In this document: positions 16,088-22,750 of the stretch, piece after piece
Position numbering within the stretch: position 1 is the stretch's first letter
How the letters are laid out: every line of letters begins with the position of its first letter
NCBI GenBank assembly: GCA_964651445.1
Contig: CAZYYW010000029.1
Coordinates: forward strand, 1 to 24,666
Source: GCA-2746365 sp964651445
Lineage (GTDB): Bacteria > Pseudomonadota > Gammaproteobacteria > SZUA-229
Direction of reading: 5' to 3'
DNA length: 24,666 nt
Program-made: the position numbers and the translations under genes
Notes under the pieces: model-generated
Told to the model about the DNA's origin: nothing
The model's database searches: none
The model's input: the letters and a program-made list of their open reading frames with translations, nothing else

Positions 16088-16678
16088 TTTTGAAATAACC
16101 CGATGTTGGTTAAAAGCAGATTAGAATAAGTATAAATTGGAACATTGCCAGTTTCTAATGCTCAACAAAAATATGATTACTGAATGGATAGATAACTTAA
16201 ACGCCTGATTTTGACGAAAAATAGGGGGCGGTGACACATGATAATCATTACTATTTAATATTTCCCTTATCATACGGTAACCCACTCCACGCGTACCCTA
16301 GTTTTCTATTTAGCGTCTGTTCAATTTAATCCTGGAATCTACGGTTCCCCGTAGGCGCGGAAACACATACCTGTTACCTTGCCTTTTTTTCGGCCCCAGC
16401 CGCGTGTATGCTTCATGTGGACAAACAATCTGTTGGACTCTCAACGCGCATTACACTGATAACTTGCCCATTTGTATTCAGACGGATGCTTTACCATGCC
16501 TGCTTTCTCAGAGCGTACCCGTTCGTTAGTATTCTTTATTTACATACTGGACATACCACCAGCCTATCGATTGCATCAATACCGACATATTTCTAGAGAG
16601 TTGTCGCCTAAAGTTAAAAATTATGATCTGACCGCAATATTTTGCACGCTTTTTTCAACATTTTTCGAAAAATATTTT
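16088..16678. other. 591-bp intergenic region without a convincing gene
   Basis: I see no supported CDS. Plus-strand ORFs at 16408-16696 lack ribosome sites and family resemblance. There is a GATAATCATTA half-like Fur motif at 16240-16250, with no iron gene nearby. A stem ctacgg/ccgtag occurs near 16342-16356. A perfect 14-bp palindrome attttt-cg-aaaaat is at 16660-16673, just past the ketosynthase stop. The right half is distinctly AT-rich, and the segment marks the shift from core to accessory DNA. Confidence 0.6.
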
Positions 16679-17881
16679 TTATATACTTCTCAGTAAAACT
16701 GAAGCATTGAGTCCGCCAAAAGCAAATGAGTTGGTCATCGCTAATTTAATGGCTATATCGAGGGGCTGACGCAAGACAAAATTAAGGTCACAATTTACAT
16801 CCGGTTCTTTGAAATTTATAAGGGGTGGTATAACGCCATGTTTTAACGAAAGAGCTGTAGATATTATTTCCATTGCACTCGACGCACCTAAAGCATGCCC
16901 GTGCATTGGTTTCGTGGAAGAAACGTAAATTTCATCTACAGACTTTCCAAAAACTTCTAAAATTGCTTCCGATTCAGCAGCATCATTAACTACTGTTCCA
17001 GTACCATGAGCATTAATATACTCGACTGAGGAGGCAGAATAAGCAGAATTCTTGATGGCTAATTTCATAGTTTTAGCAATGCCAGTTACAGAAGGTCTTG
17101 TAATATGGCCCGCGTCAGAAGTCATGCCAAAACCAGCGACTTCGGCAATTATTTCTGCGCCTCTGTCGACAGCATGTTTATAAGACTCAATAACAAGTAT
17201 GCCTGAGCCTTCGCCTAGAACTATTCCACTTCTTTGCTTACAAAAAGGACGACAAGCTTCATTTGTGACAACCCTAAGTGCATCCCATGCCTTTATAAGC
17301 CCAAAGGATAAGGGTGCATCCGTTGCCCCGACAATAGCGACATCGGTAAGTCCTTGCTTAATATAGCATGCGCCTGTAATAAGCGAGTGGGAGCCTGACG
17401 CACATGCGCTAGCAATAGAGAAAGCCGGGCCACGGGTCCCTAAGTCTCTTGAGACAGAACTTGCCGCCGCACTATGCATGCCTTTTGGAATTATTAATGG
17501 ATGCATGCGTTTTTTATTCAACTTATATAATCTATAGTAGTTCTCATCATCAGTATGCTTACCACCTGCCCCACTGCCAATAATTGTTGCTGCACCTTGG
17601 AGCATTTCACTACTCAGGCCACTATCATAAACAGCTTGTCTCGCCGCAAGAATTGCTAGCTGAGAAAACTTATCCAACAGGCTTAAATCACTGCCTTTAA
17701 ATAAGTCAGTAACATCATAATCAGGCACTAACGCAGCCTGTGTCATCTTTATATCGTCATAAGAATCAAAACGCTTGATAGCACTTTTACCGGAAAGAAG
17801 TCCAGACCAAAAATCATCAGTAGTTAATCCATATGCAGAAACAATACCTACACCTGTTATTACAACTCTATCATTACTCAC
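16679..17881 (-). CDS. FabF-like beta-ketoacyl-ACP synthase
   Basis: This 400-residue condensing enzyme is of KAS II type; such enzymes join malonyl-ACP to an acyl chain in fatty-acid or polyketide-like synthesis. The thiolase-fold catalytic triad is complete: Cys160 in SIASACASGSH, His292 in INAHGTGTVVND and His329 in KPMHGHALGAS. The last motif has MHGH where FabF usually has MTGH. The start is GTG 17881, with GGAAAGG 7 bases upstream and 2 bp after the cyclase stop; a TTG at 17905 is less likely. No ACP, malonyl transferase or ketoreductase is near, so it must share the cell's fatty-acid machinery, or make a special acyl product. Confidence 0.9.
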   Translation of the reverse strand: MSNDRVVITGVGIVSAYGLTTDDFWSGLLSGKSAIKRFDSYDDIKMTQAALVPDYDVTDLFKGSDLSLLDKFSQLAILAARQAVYDSGLSSEMLQGAATIIGSGAGGKHTDDENYYRLYKLNKKRMHPLIIPKGMHSAAASSVSRDLGTRGPAFSIASACASGSHSLITGACYIKQGLTDVAIVGATDAPLSFGLIKAWDALRVVTNEACRPFCKQRSGIVLGEGSGILVIESYKHAVDRGAEIIAEVAGFGMTSDAGHITRPSVTGIAKTMKLAIKNSAYSASSVEYINAHGTGTVVNDAAESEAILEVFGKSVDEIYVSSTKPMHGHALGASSAMEIISTALSLKHGVIPPLINFKEPDVNCDLNFVLRQPLDIAIKLAMTNSFAFGGLNASVLLRSI

Positions 17882-17883
17882 AG

Positions 17884-18948
17884 TTACACCTTTCCAGACA
17901 AACAAATAGTAAACTTATTTTTACCTTCAGACTTCGATTTATACATTGCTTTGTCAGCGCATTCTGTTAGCTCCTTCGAGCAAGATCCATTGGCAGGAAA
18001 GCTACTAACTCCAATGCTAGCCGTTACATGTAAAAGCGAGCCTTCAACTGTCATCGGTTCAGAGACTTTATTTACAACACTTTTGCAGAACTTAGTTGCA
18101 TCAAACTGCTCGGAAGCTCCGCATAAAATTATTGCAAATTCATCCCCACCGAGTCTGCAAACAGCGTCGCTTGATCGAACAAAGTCACTTAATCTTTCAG
18201 AAATTCGCTGGATTACTACATCACCATATCGGTGGCCAAGTTGGTCGTTAATCATTTTAAAACCATCGAGGTCAATATACATAACCATTAGCATTTCATT
18301 TTTATTGGCTGAATCTTTAATTTTCTGTTCTAAGATTGAAAAAAAAGTTGCTCGATTAAATAAGCCGCTCAACTCGTCATGAGCTGCCAAATAATTAGCG
18401 TGTGACAATTCTTTTTCTAACTGCCTACTTAAATCTGCTAGCGAGTTTGTGAGTTTCAAAACATATAACGGAATGATTGTAATGATTAAATAAATACCTA
18501 TCGAGAAATATATCTGTTCATTCCAAAAATCGCTGTAAACGACTAAAAAAGTAAATGAAAGAAGTGAGATGACCATAGACTCTATGAGACCTCTAGACCC
18601 AAATCGGATGCTATTACCGACGGTAATCCACACATATGCGAAAGAATATATAGCCGAAACAGCGCCGCCATAGTAAAAACTAATGGTAACCGCAAGGAAA
18701 TCAATCAAAGTGATTATTGAACGTCTTATAGGTATGTCGCCAGGGTACTTATAAATAATCAACATATACACGACTGAGAAGCCAGCATAGACGGAGAGAA
18801 TGATAGGTGTTTCCTTGCCTATAAACCCATTGCTGTAAAACAGAAATGTACTGATCGCGCCAGTCCATGATATTCCTACCCTAATAAGACCTTGAATTCT
18901 TTCATTTTTAATGATTTCATTTACATTGCCATTATTAATTATATCCAT
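17884..18948 (-). CDS. Membrane diguanylate cyclase with RpfC-like sensor input
   Basis: The 354-residue protein makes the second messenger c-di-GMP. The N-terminal half has several membrane helices and the segment YVWITVGNSIRFGSRGL (about 105-121), which recalls the GNGLRYG-type segment of the Xanthomonas RpfC sensor of DSF, a fatty-acid signal; the following FWNEQIYFSIGIYL and IIPLYVLKL stretches also fit. The C-terminal GGDEF domain is intact: RLGGDEF with GGDEF at 267-271 and the inhibitory I-site RSSD at 258-261. Start ATG 18948 follows a purine-rich ribosome site, aggggtaaaggg; the longer TTG start is unlikely. It sits after a kinase remnant and is tightly coupled to the ketosynthase. 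Confidence 0.88.
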   Translation of the reverse strand: MDIINNGNVNEIIKNERIQGLIRVGISWTGAISTFLFYSNGFIGKETPIILSVYAGFSVVYMLIIYKYPGDIPIRRSIITLIDFLAVTISFYYGGAVSAIYSFAYVWITVGNSIRFGSRGLIESMVISLLSFTFLVVYSDFWNEQIYFSIGIYLIITIIPLYVLKLTNSLADLSRQLEKELSHANYLAAHDELSGLFNRATFFSILEQKIKDSANKNEMLMVMYIDLDGFKMINDQLGHRYGDVVIQRISERLSDFVRSSDAVCRLGGDEFAIILCGASEQFDATKFCKSVVNKVSEPMTVEGSLLHVTASIGVSSFPANGSCSKELTECADKAMYKSKSEGKNKFTICLSGKV

Positions 18949-18958
18949 CCCTTTACCC

Positions 18959-19180
18959 CTACTCCCTAGTGCACCACACAAAAGGAATACTTATCTTAAT
19001 TTCAGTGCCTATATTTACTTTTATCGTTATTTTTAGCGGCCCACCTAAAACTCTGACTCATTTTCTAATACCAATAATTACGTGTTTTTTGTTTGAATGC
19101 GAGTCTAAATCAAAACCATCATCTTTTATGTATACAGCTAATAATTCTTTTCTAGTAAATATTTCAATATAACAAAACAG
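18959..19180 (-). pseudogene. Remnant of NarX/DegS-type histidine kinase ATPase domain
   Basis: An open frame with one internal TGA runs from 19180 to the TAG at 18959-18961. Its translation includes YIKDDGFDLDS, then GIRK, the stop, then VRVLGGPLKITIKVNIGTE and IKISIPF. This is the end of a HisKA_3-class HATPase domain: DDGxGFD box, GIRERVxxLGG and the final GTxIxxxIP strand. The internal TGA replaces the conserved Arg (CGA to TGA would do it). The 5' part of the gene is missing upstream of 19180. It ends 10 bp before the cyclase start, so the cyclase and ketosynthase were probably part of a larger signalling operon. Confidence 0.65.
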
Positions 19181-19328
19181 TTAACTGGGAGAGGTTCAGT
19201 GTGGCCCCAAGTCCGTGCAACCACTAAACCGCGCTTTATCAAGTGATTTAACTGTTCTTAGAATGTGAGAGGCGGCTTATTAAATATCATGTTGCCCCAC
19301 TGGTGTAGCATGATTATATGACAGGCAT

Positions 19329-19378
19329 AAAAAACCCGCCAGTTTGAGGGTATTCAGAAGAACATAGCCTTGGCGGGT
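19329..19378 (-). terminator. Intrinsic terminator (minus strand)
   Basis: On the minus strand acccgcca pairs perfectly with tggcgggt across a 29-nt loop, and five to six T residues follow directly. It lies about 270 bp downstream of the tRNA-Met fragment on the same strand and could be the original terminator of that tRNA transcript. The large loop is unusual. Confidence 0.55.
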
Positions 19379-19423
19379 ATTGTTGGTATCTATATATAGC
19401 AGGCATGAAGCTAAATTCAATAT

Positions 19424-19478
19424 TAGTAACGCTCAAGCCAACATCCTTTGGGTTTTTCGGTAGGTTTAGCGTTGGATT
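19424..19478 (+). other. attC-like imperfect hairpin
   Basis: AACGCT at 19428-19433 pairs with AGCGTT at 19468-19473. Inner parts caagccaac and gtaggtttag pair weakly, and the right side contains GTTGGAT, which fits the integron consensus GTTRRRY. The left side lacks a good RYYYAAC box. No integron integrase is in the window, so this could be a chance hairpin. Confidence 0.22.
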
Positions 19479-19649
19479 ATGCAGACTAAAAGGCAATAAG
19501 ACAATAGCCAAACAATTGCACGTAAAGATCACCTCTGCTTAGAGTATTTTGCAATGCCTATAATTAGCATCAACCAACTTTTACACCGACCCATGACCGA
19601 CCCAGAAAATTCTGATCCGGCGAATTTCATTGTAACTTATTGATTTATA

Positions 19650-19695
19650 TGGTGGTCATGGGTGGACTTGAACCACCGACCCCGGCATTATGAAT
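19650..19695 (-). tRNA. 3' fragment of elongator tRNA-Met(CAT); genomic-island att site
   Basis: On the minus strand the sequence reads the anticodon loop TTCATAA, the 3' anticodon stem TGCCG, variable loop GGGTC, a perfect T arm GGTGG-TTCAAGT-CCACC, acceptor CATGACC, A and CCA. Nothing upstream pairs with the anticodon stem or acceptor, and no D arm exists, so the gene is only its 3' half. A duplicated 3' tRNA end starting at the anticodon region is the typical crossover site of tyrosine-integrase elements. The truncated side points right, so the element lies at higher coordinates and the complete tRNA-Met should be at its far end. Confidence 0.82.
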
Positions 19696-19867
19696 TCGCC
19701 CATTAAATCGTAACTATTTGTTTATACTTAACTTTAATAGGGGCGTTCGTTGCATACATTCCTAACAAAGCATAACGAAGCAGGACTGTCTCCCGCAAAA
19801 GTCACGCGCAATCGTACATAACTCAATCTATAGAAAATCTAGCTTATAACTGCGCCCTACTAACTAC

Positions 19868-20104
19868 TCATGATTTTTTTAGATAAGCAATGATCTCTTC
19901 AGGGTCAACTTCTAAAATCTGACAATACTCTATAAATTCAATAATATTTAACTGACGCTCACCCGTCTCAATCTTGCCAACAATTGAATGATGAATATTT
20001 AGTATTTCAGCTAAACCACGAATACTTAATTCTCTGTCATTACGTTTCTGAATCAGTAATTTACGAAGCTGTTCACTCTTTTTTGAATATATTGCCTTTT
20101 CCAT
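19868..20104 (-). CDS. XRE-family (Cro/CI-type) transcriptional regulator
   Basis: The 78-residue DNA-binding protein has a helix-turn-helix in ELSIRGLAEILNIHHSIVGK, followed by IETGERQLNIIEFIEYCQIL, the usual XRE pattern with the recognition helix near HHSIVGKIE. The end, VDPEEIIAYLK, is also typical of small XRE regulators. I chose ATG 20104; the frame extends 9 codons upstream into the operator region. It is divergent from a lipoprotein gene with a 52-bp gap. A CATTG-CAATG palindrome covers its start codon and a second covers the neighbour's, suggesting it represses both. Such regulators are common in phage-derived and island DNA. Confidence 0.88.
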   Translation of the reverse strand: MEKAIYSKKSEQLRKLLIQKRNDRELSIRGLAEILNIHHSIVGKIETGERQLNIIEFIEYCQILEVDPEEIIAYLKKS

Positions 20105-20159
20105 TGCGCCAATGGTAGAGGTTGTATACAATGCCTCGAATTACGAGACATTGGCAATG
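20102..20159. promoter_or_regulatory. Divergent promoter with paired CATTG/CAATG palindromes
   Basis: CATTG-CGC-CAATG (20102-20114) covers the XRE start codon and CATTG-G-CAATG (20149-20159) covers the lipoprotein start codon. Between them TTGTATACAA is a 10-bp palindrome that includes a TATACA usable as a -10 box on either strand. The arrangement looks like three operator sites for the XRE protein on a shared promoter. Binding is inferred. Confidence 0.55.
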
Positions 20160-21089
20160 AAACAAAATATTTATATCAAACAAACAAGACGAGTTTTAAG
20201 CGTTGGCATCTTCCTTCTGGTAAGTGGTTGCAACATGGAAAATGGGGTACATAAAACTCTCGACTTTCTTTACGGTGAAACCAACAATAAGTCATTGGAA
20301 GAAATGCAAGCAGAGTACGAACAGTCACATAACCTTGAGGCTGTACCTAAAGGTAATAAAATAGACGGTAACAACTTTGTTTATTTATACACACTACTCG
20401 AAAATCCAAATCCTAGTCAAAAAGACAAAGAAAAAATTACTAAAACGATGAATTCATACCTGGAAACACAAGGAGATGAATTTGATCGACACGCCAAACT
20501 TACCACCCTATTAAATGATGCAGACACTGCTTTTAGCGATGCTAAATCTTTAATAAAGAAAGGTGATTTTTCGGTAAAAAAATCTTCTCGTTTCGCTCAG
20601 CTAGGGGAATACGATTTCAAACGAGGCGGATTCCCAATTAAAAATAAACTTGTAAGTTACGAAGTTAAAATTAGCTCTCAATTTTCTTCAGCTGCGCTAG
20701 ATAATTCACGAATTCTCGTATCTGGTGAAAGATTTACAGGTCGCAACGCAGCAAAGCAAATGCGTGCAGCTATCGCTTTTGATCTTAGTGACAAGAAAAA
20801 TAACTTTATTCCTGTTGCTCAGAGCAATGCACGCACATTCAAAGAAACCTTCTCGCAACAAGGTTCATTTATGATGTTATACGCCAAAGCAACAGGTGCG
20901 TCACAGATGTCACTCGGAGGGCCAAACCCACTAGACAGACTTGCCAGCCCTATTCCAGGTAGTGCAGGTATTCGATTGGGATCTGGCAATATGCCATCTA
21001 TCGAAATGACTGTGTACCGTATTGAACTTTTTAAAATGGAGAATAAAACGGCAATTAGGATCGGAGGTACAACCGATGCAAAAAGCTAG
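20157..21089 (+). CDS. Uncharacterised lipoprotein (310 residues)
   Basis: I do not recognise a family. From ATG 20157 it has a basic start, MKQNIYIKQTRR, a hydrophobic stretch and a lipobox LLVSGC with the modified Cys25, so it is exported and lipid-anchored. The mature part is mostly hydrophilic: a Lys/Glu-rich helical first half (SLEEMQAEYEQSHNL, KEKITKTMNSYLETQGDEF), then a beta-rich second half with YEVKISSQFSSAAL, NARTFKETFSQQGSFMMLYA and TVYRIELFKMENKTAIRIGG. The ORF opens 45 bases earlier, but the ATG used fits the signal peptide. It is divergent from the XRE gene and is followed, 51 bp on, by an RDD membrane protein on the same strand. Confidence 0.75.
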   Translation: MKQNIYIKQTRRVLSVGIFLLVSGCNMENGVHKTLDFLYGETNNKSLEEMQAEYEQSHNLEAVPKGNKIDGNNFVYLYTLLENPNPSQKDKEKITKTMNSYLETQGDEFDRHAKLTTLLNDADTAFSDAKSLIKKGDFSVKKSSRFAQLGEYDFKRGGFPIKNKLVSYEVKISSQFSSAALDNSRILVSGERFTGRNAAKQMRAAIAFDLSDKKNNFIPVAQSNARTFKETFSQQGSFMMLYAKATGASQMSLGGPNPLDRLASPIPGSAGIRLGSGNMPSIEMTVYRIELFKMENKTAIRIGGTTDAKS

Positions 21090-21140
21090 TAATACATCGC
21101 TACAAATTATTATTAACAAAGGAGGTGTGAGCTAAATATA

Positions 21141-21695
21141 ATGAACCCTTACAATTTTTTCACACTTGCTATTCTCTTTGATGACAATACAAACTACGGC
21201 GGAGGTGATCCACTTATTCGCAGATTCCTTGCTTTTGTCATTGATGTTTACGCTATCTTTTCAATTTTCTGGCTAATAAACCTTATCCCATTCGATGCTC
21301 TTTTAGGACAATGGGAGGGAGATATCTTTGTACTCCTAGCATCGCCATTAATCATCATACTTTTCGCTACGTTGGACTCTTCAAATTTTAGAGCGTCGCC
21401 GGGAAAACTGCTTGTCGGTCTCGTTACCGTTAATAATCATGGCAAAAAACTAAGCTTCAAAAGATCTTTAGTACGAAACATAATCAAGTGGCTACCCTTT
21501 TTTATTACACCAATATCTTCTTTGATTTTAAGCGTTGATATATCTAATCTGGCAGGTTTCTGGTTTGTATTAACTTGTTTAACCGTCTTCCTAGGTTGGT
21601 TCACACTGCATGATTGGCTTACTGGAAGCACTATTAGCCGCCGCCCTTCTTTTTATATATTACATCATGATTCTCACGATATAATTATTAGTTAA
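21141..21695 (+). CDS. RDD-family membrane protein
   Basis: This 184-residue inner-membrane protein has about four helices. RDD-family marks are RRFLAFVIDV (27-36, Arg and Asp in the first helix), SPGKLLVGL (86-94) and HDWLTGS (157-163). RDD proteins are mostly of unknown function; some are proposed transporters or sodium/proton exchangers. A strong GGAGG site lies 15 bases before the ATG, farther than usual, with a GTG-AGC-TAA mini-ORF in between. It probably forms an operon with the preceding lipoprotein gene. The N-terminal 25 residues (FDDNTNYGGG) are not part of the domain. Confidence 0.85.
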   Translation: MNPYNFFTLAILFDDNTNYGGGDPLIRRFLAFVIDVYAIFSIFWLINLIPFDALLGQWEGDIFVLLASPLIIILFATLDSSNFRASPGKLLVGLVTVNNHGKKLSFKRSLVRNIIKWLPFFITPISSLILSVDISNLAGFWFVLTCLTVFLGWFTLHDWLTGSTISRRPSFYILHHDSHDIIIS

Positions 21696-21717
21696 ACGTT
21701 CAATTAACTTATTTAGC

Positions 21718-21732
21718 TTAAACCCGGTTTAA
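21718..21732. promoter_or_regulatory. 15-bp perfect palindrome TTAAACC-C-GGTTTAA
   Basis: This perfect palindrome lies 23 bp after the RDD gene and 85 bp before the next lipoprotein gene. No T run follows, so an operator or a small stem is more likely than an intrinsic terminator. Confidence 0.4.
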
Positions 21733-21817
21733 ACTAACAGTAAAATTTATCCTAATATACGTTTCTTAAATTTTTCATATTGAGTGTAATCTCCCCTAAA
21801 AATAACAGGAGCAATAT

Positions 21818-22087
21818 ATGAAGGCGTTGTTGATAGTTATATCTGTATTTTTGTTATCAAGCTGTGTAGATGACGATGAATCTAAGTCGAGCGTTCTAAA
21901 GCGTGCTAGCTTCGATTTGAGCTGCCCAGAGACTCAAATTGAGCCAATTGAACTTTCTAGAAATGATGGTGGACACATTAATTCGTACGGGGTAAATGGC
22001 TGTGGCAAAAAAGCTGTTTATGTTAAACCGGTATGGGATGACTACTGGCTACTTAATCTAGACAGTAATAAGTCGTCTGAGCTGTAG
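21818..22087 (+). CDS. Small lipoprotein with FDLxCP and GVxGCGxxAxY motifs
   Basis: The 89-residue protein has a lipoprotein signal, MKALLIVISVFLLSSC, with the lipidated Cys16, and a good ribosome site (cagg) upstream. The mature part contains RASFDLSCPETQI (30-41) and GVNGCGKKAVYV (58-69). The pair of Cys in FDLxCP and GxxGCG recurs in many small secreted proteins and could form one disulfide; no biochemical role is known to me. It stands alone, with 122 bp upstream and an AT-rich non-coding stretch after it. Confidence 0.72.
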   Translation: MKALLIVISVFLLSSCVDDDESKSSVLKRASFDLSCPETQIEPIELSRNDGGHINSYGVNGCGKKAVYVKPVWDDYWLLNLDSNKSSEL

Positions 22088-22196
22088 TAGTTCAAACACC
22101 TAAATCAAGTCTATAACCTTGTTCATTATGACTCCGCCCTACAAATTCATGGGTTAATTCACCTAAACATGATGACCAACGTTATGCTCAACCTCT

Positions 22197-22230
22197 CTAC
22201 GAATCGAATAGTCGACCACTCGGTTCGTAG
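22197..22230. terminator. Hairpin downstream of small lipoprotein gene
   Basis: ctacgaatcg pairs with cggttcgtag (10 pairs, one G-T) around a 14-nt loop, 110 bp after the lipoprotein stop. It has no T run. It lies between this gene and the convergent 22284-22553 ORF and may stop both transcripts. Confidence 0.4.
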
Positions 22231-22283
22231 GCAAACCGATGAAATGTAAAGCCATACTATTCAATAGTCCGCAATATCCTTGC

Positions 22284-22553
22284 TCAATAATTTATTGTAT
22301 TAAATATGTTATCTAAATTTGCAGTTATTCTACAATGTTCCTTTACACCTGCATTTCTTAACGCATCATTAAATTGATACAGTAACCGATAACTATGATT
22401 CTTTGTTAACAATGGGACGTCTACTGAATCATGAACTTTTCCATTCACATCTATAGAGGAGTACACATATATACTCCTACCATTAACCTTATTTTTTTTA
22501 TGCCCCATAATAGAAACAACATCATCGGCTGAACAAACTAAACTAATTACCAT
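22284..22553 (-). CDS. Hypothetical 89-residue protein
   Basis: I do not recognise this protein. ATG 22553 is preceded by a GGAG ribosome site at a 10-base spacing, and the frame is clean, which supports expression. It is soluble and basic, with GHKKNKVNGRSIYVYSSIDV, SVDVPLLTKNHSYRLLYQFN and DALRNAGVKEHCRITANLDN; no signal peptide or membrane helix is visible. Upstream are two hairpins (22581-22644) that form a likely regulated promoter. The helicase-like gene ends 197 bp upstream on the same strand. Confidence 0.55.
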   Translation of the reverse strand: MVISLVCSADDVVSIMGHKKNKVNGRSIYVYSSIDVNGKVHDSVDVPLLTKNHSYRLLYQFNDALRNAGVKEHCRITANLDNIFNTINY

Positions 22554-22580
22554 AACTAAATTCTCCAGAGTGATTTAATG

Positions 22581-22644
22581 AACCTATCTCATAGGTTGCT
22601 TAATGAGTTATGAATATGGTCTATTGTCAATATTCATAACTCAT
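22581..22644 (-). promoter_or_regulatory. Tandem inverted repeats with embedded TTGACA
   Basis: A perfect 15-bp inverted repeat (22603-22617 and 22630-22644, arms atgagttatgaatat) has a 12-nt spacer. A second, aacctat-ctc-ataggtt, lies at 22581-22597. On the minus strand a TTGACA (22630-22625) sits in the spacer of the first repeat, upstream of the 89-residue ORF, so the repeats could be an operator over a -35 box; the -10 (CTCATT) is poor. They could instead be the end of the helicase transcript, though no T run follows. Confidence 0.5.
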
Positions 22645-22750
22645 ATAGAGATAAGTCGTTTTGCATGGAAAAAAACGGTGCTAATTAGCTATCTGAAAAA
22701 AAATATTTGTTTGAAATGCGACATTTGAGGCGTTTAATCGTATTGAAGAC

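Larger units (their letters stand above)
19181..19649. other. 469-bp non-coding stretch between kinase remnant and tRNA fragment
   Basis: I see no supported gene. The 72-residue minus-strand ORF at 19314-19532 spans the terminator hairpin and has no family resemblance. An imperfect 29-bp palindrome atcatgttgc to gcatgat lies near 19287-19316. A terminator hairpin is at 19329-19378 and an attC-like structure at 19424-19478. The stretch is chromosomal flank outside the proposed island and contains the break point of the kinase gene. Confidence 0.5.

Noticed and set aside
16240..16250. GATAATCATTA, resembling a Fur box
   Set aside because: Only about 13 of 19 consensus positions fit and there is no iron gene in either direction.
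16343..16367. cggttccccgtaggcgcgg looks like half of a type I-E CRISPR repeat
   Set aside because: Only one weak copy exists. Partial look-alikes at 16275 and 16391 have unequal spacing (68 and 48) and poor identity, and no cas genes are present.
16660..16673. AT-only palindrome near the ketosynthase end as a terminator
   Set aside because: The stem contains one CG step and otherwise only A-T pairs, so it is too weak for an intrinsic terminator.
16408..16696. Two overlapping plus-strand ORFs of 62 and 74 residues
   Set aside because: No ribosome site, no family resemblance, AT-rich sequence; the second overlaps the ketosynthase end.
18969..19172. 67-residue plus-strand ORF, hydrophobic at the start
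   Set aside because: It is the complement of the histidine kinase remnant, whose domain motifs are far more convincing.
19314..19532. 72-residue minus-strand ORF
   Set aside because: It spans a terminator hairpin and an attC-like hairpin and has no ribosome site or family resemblance.
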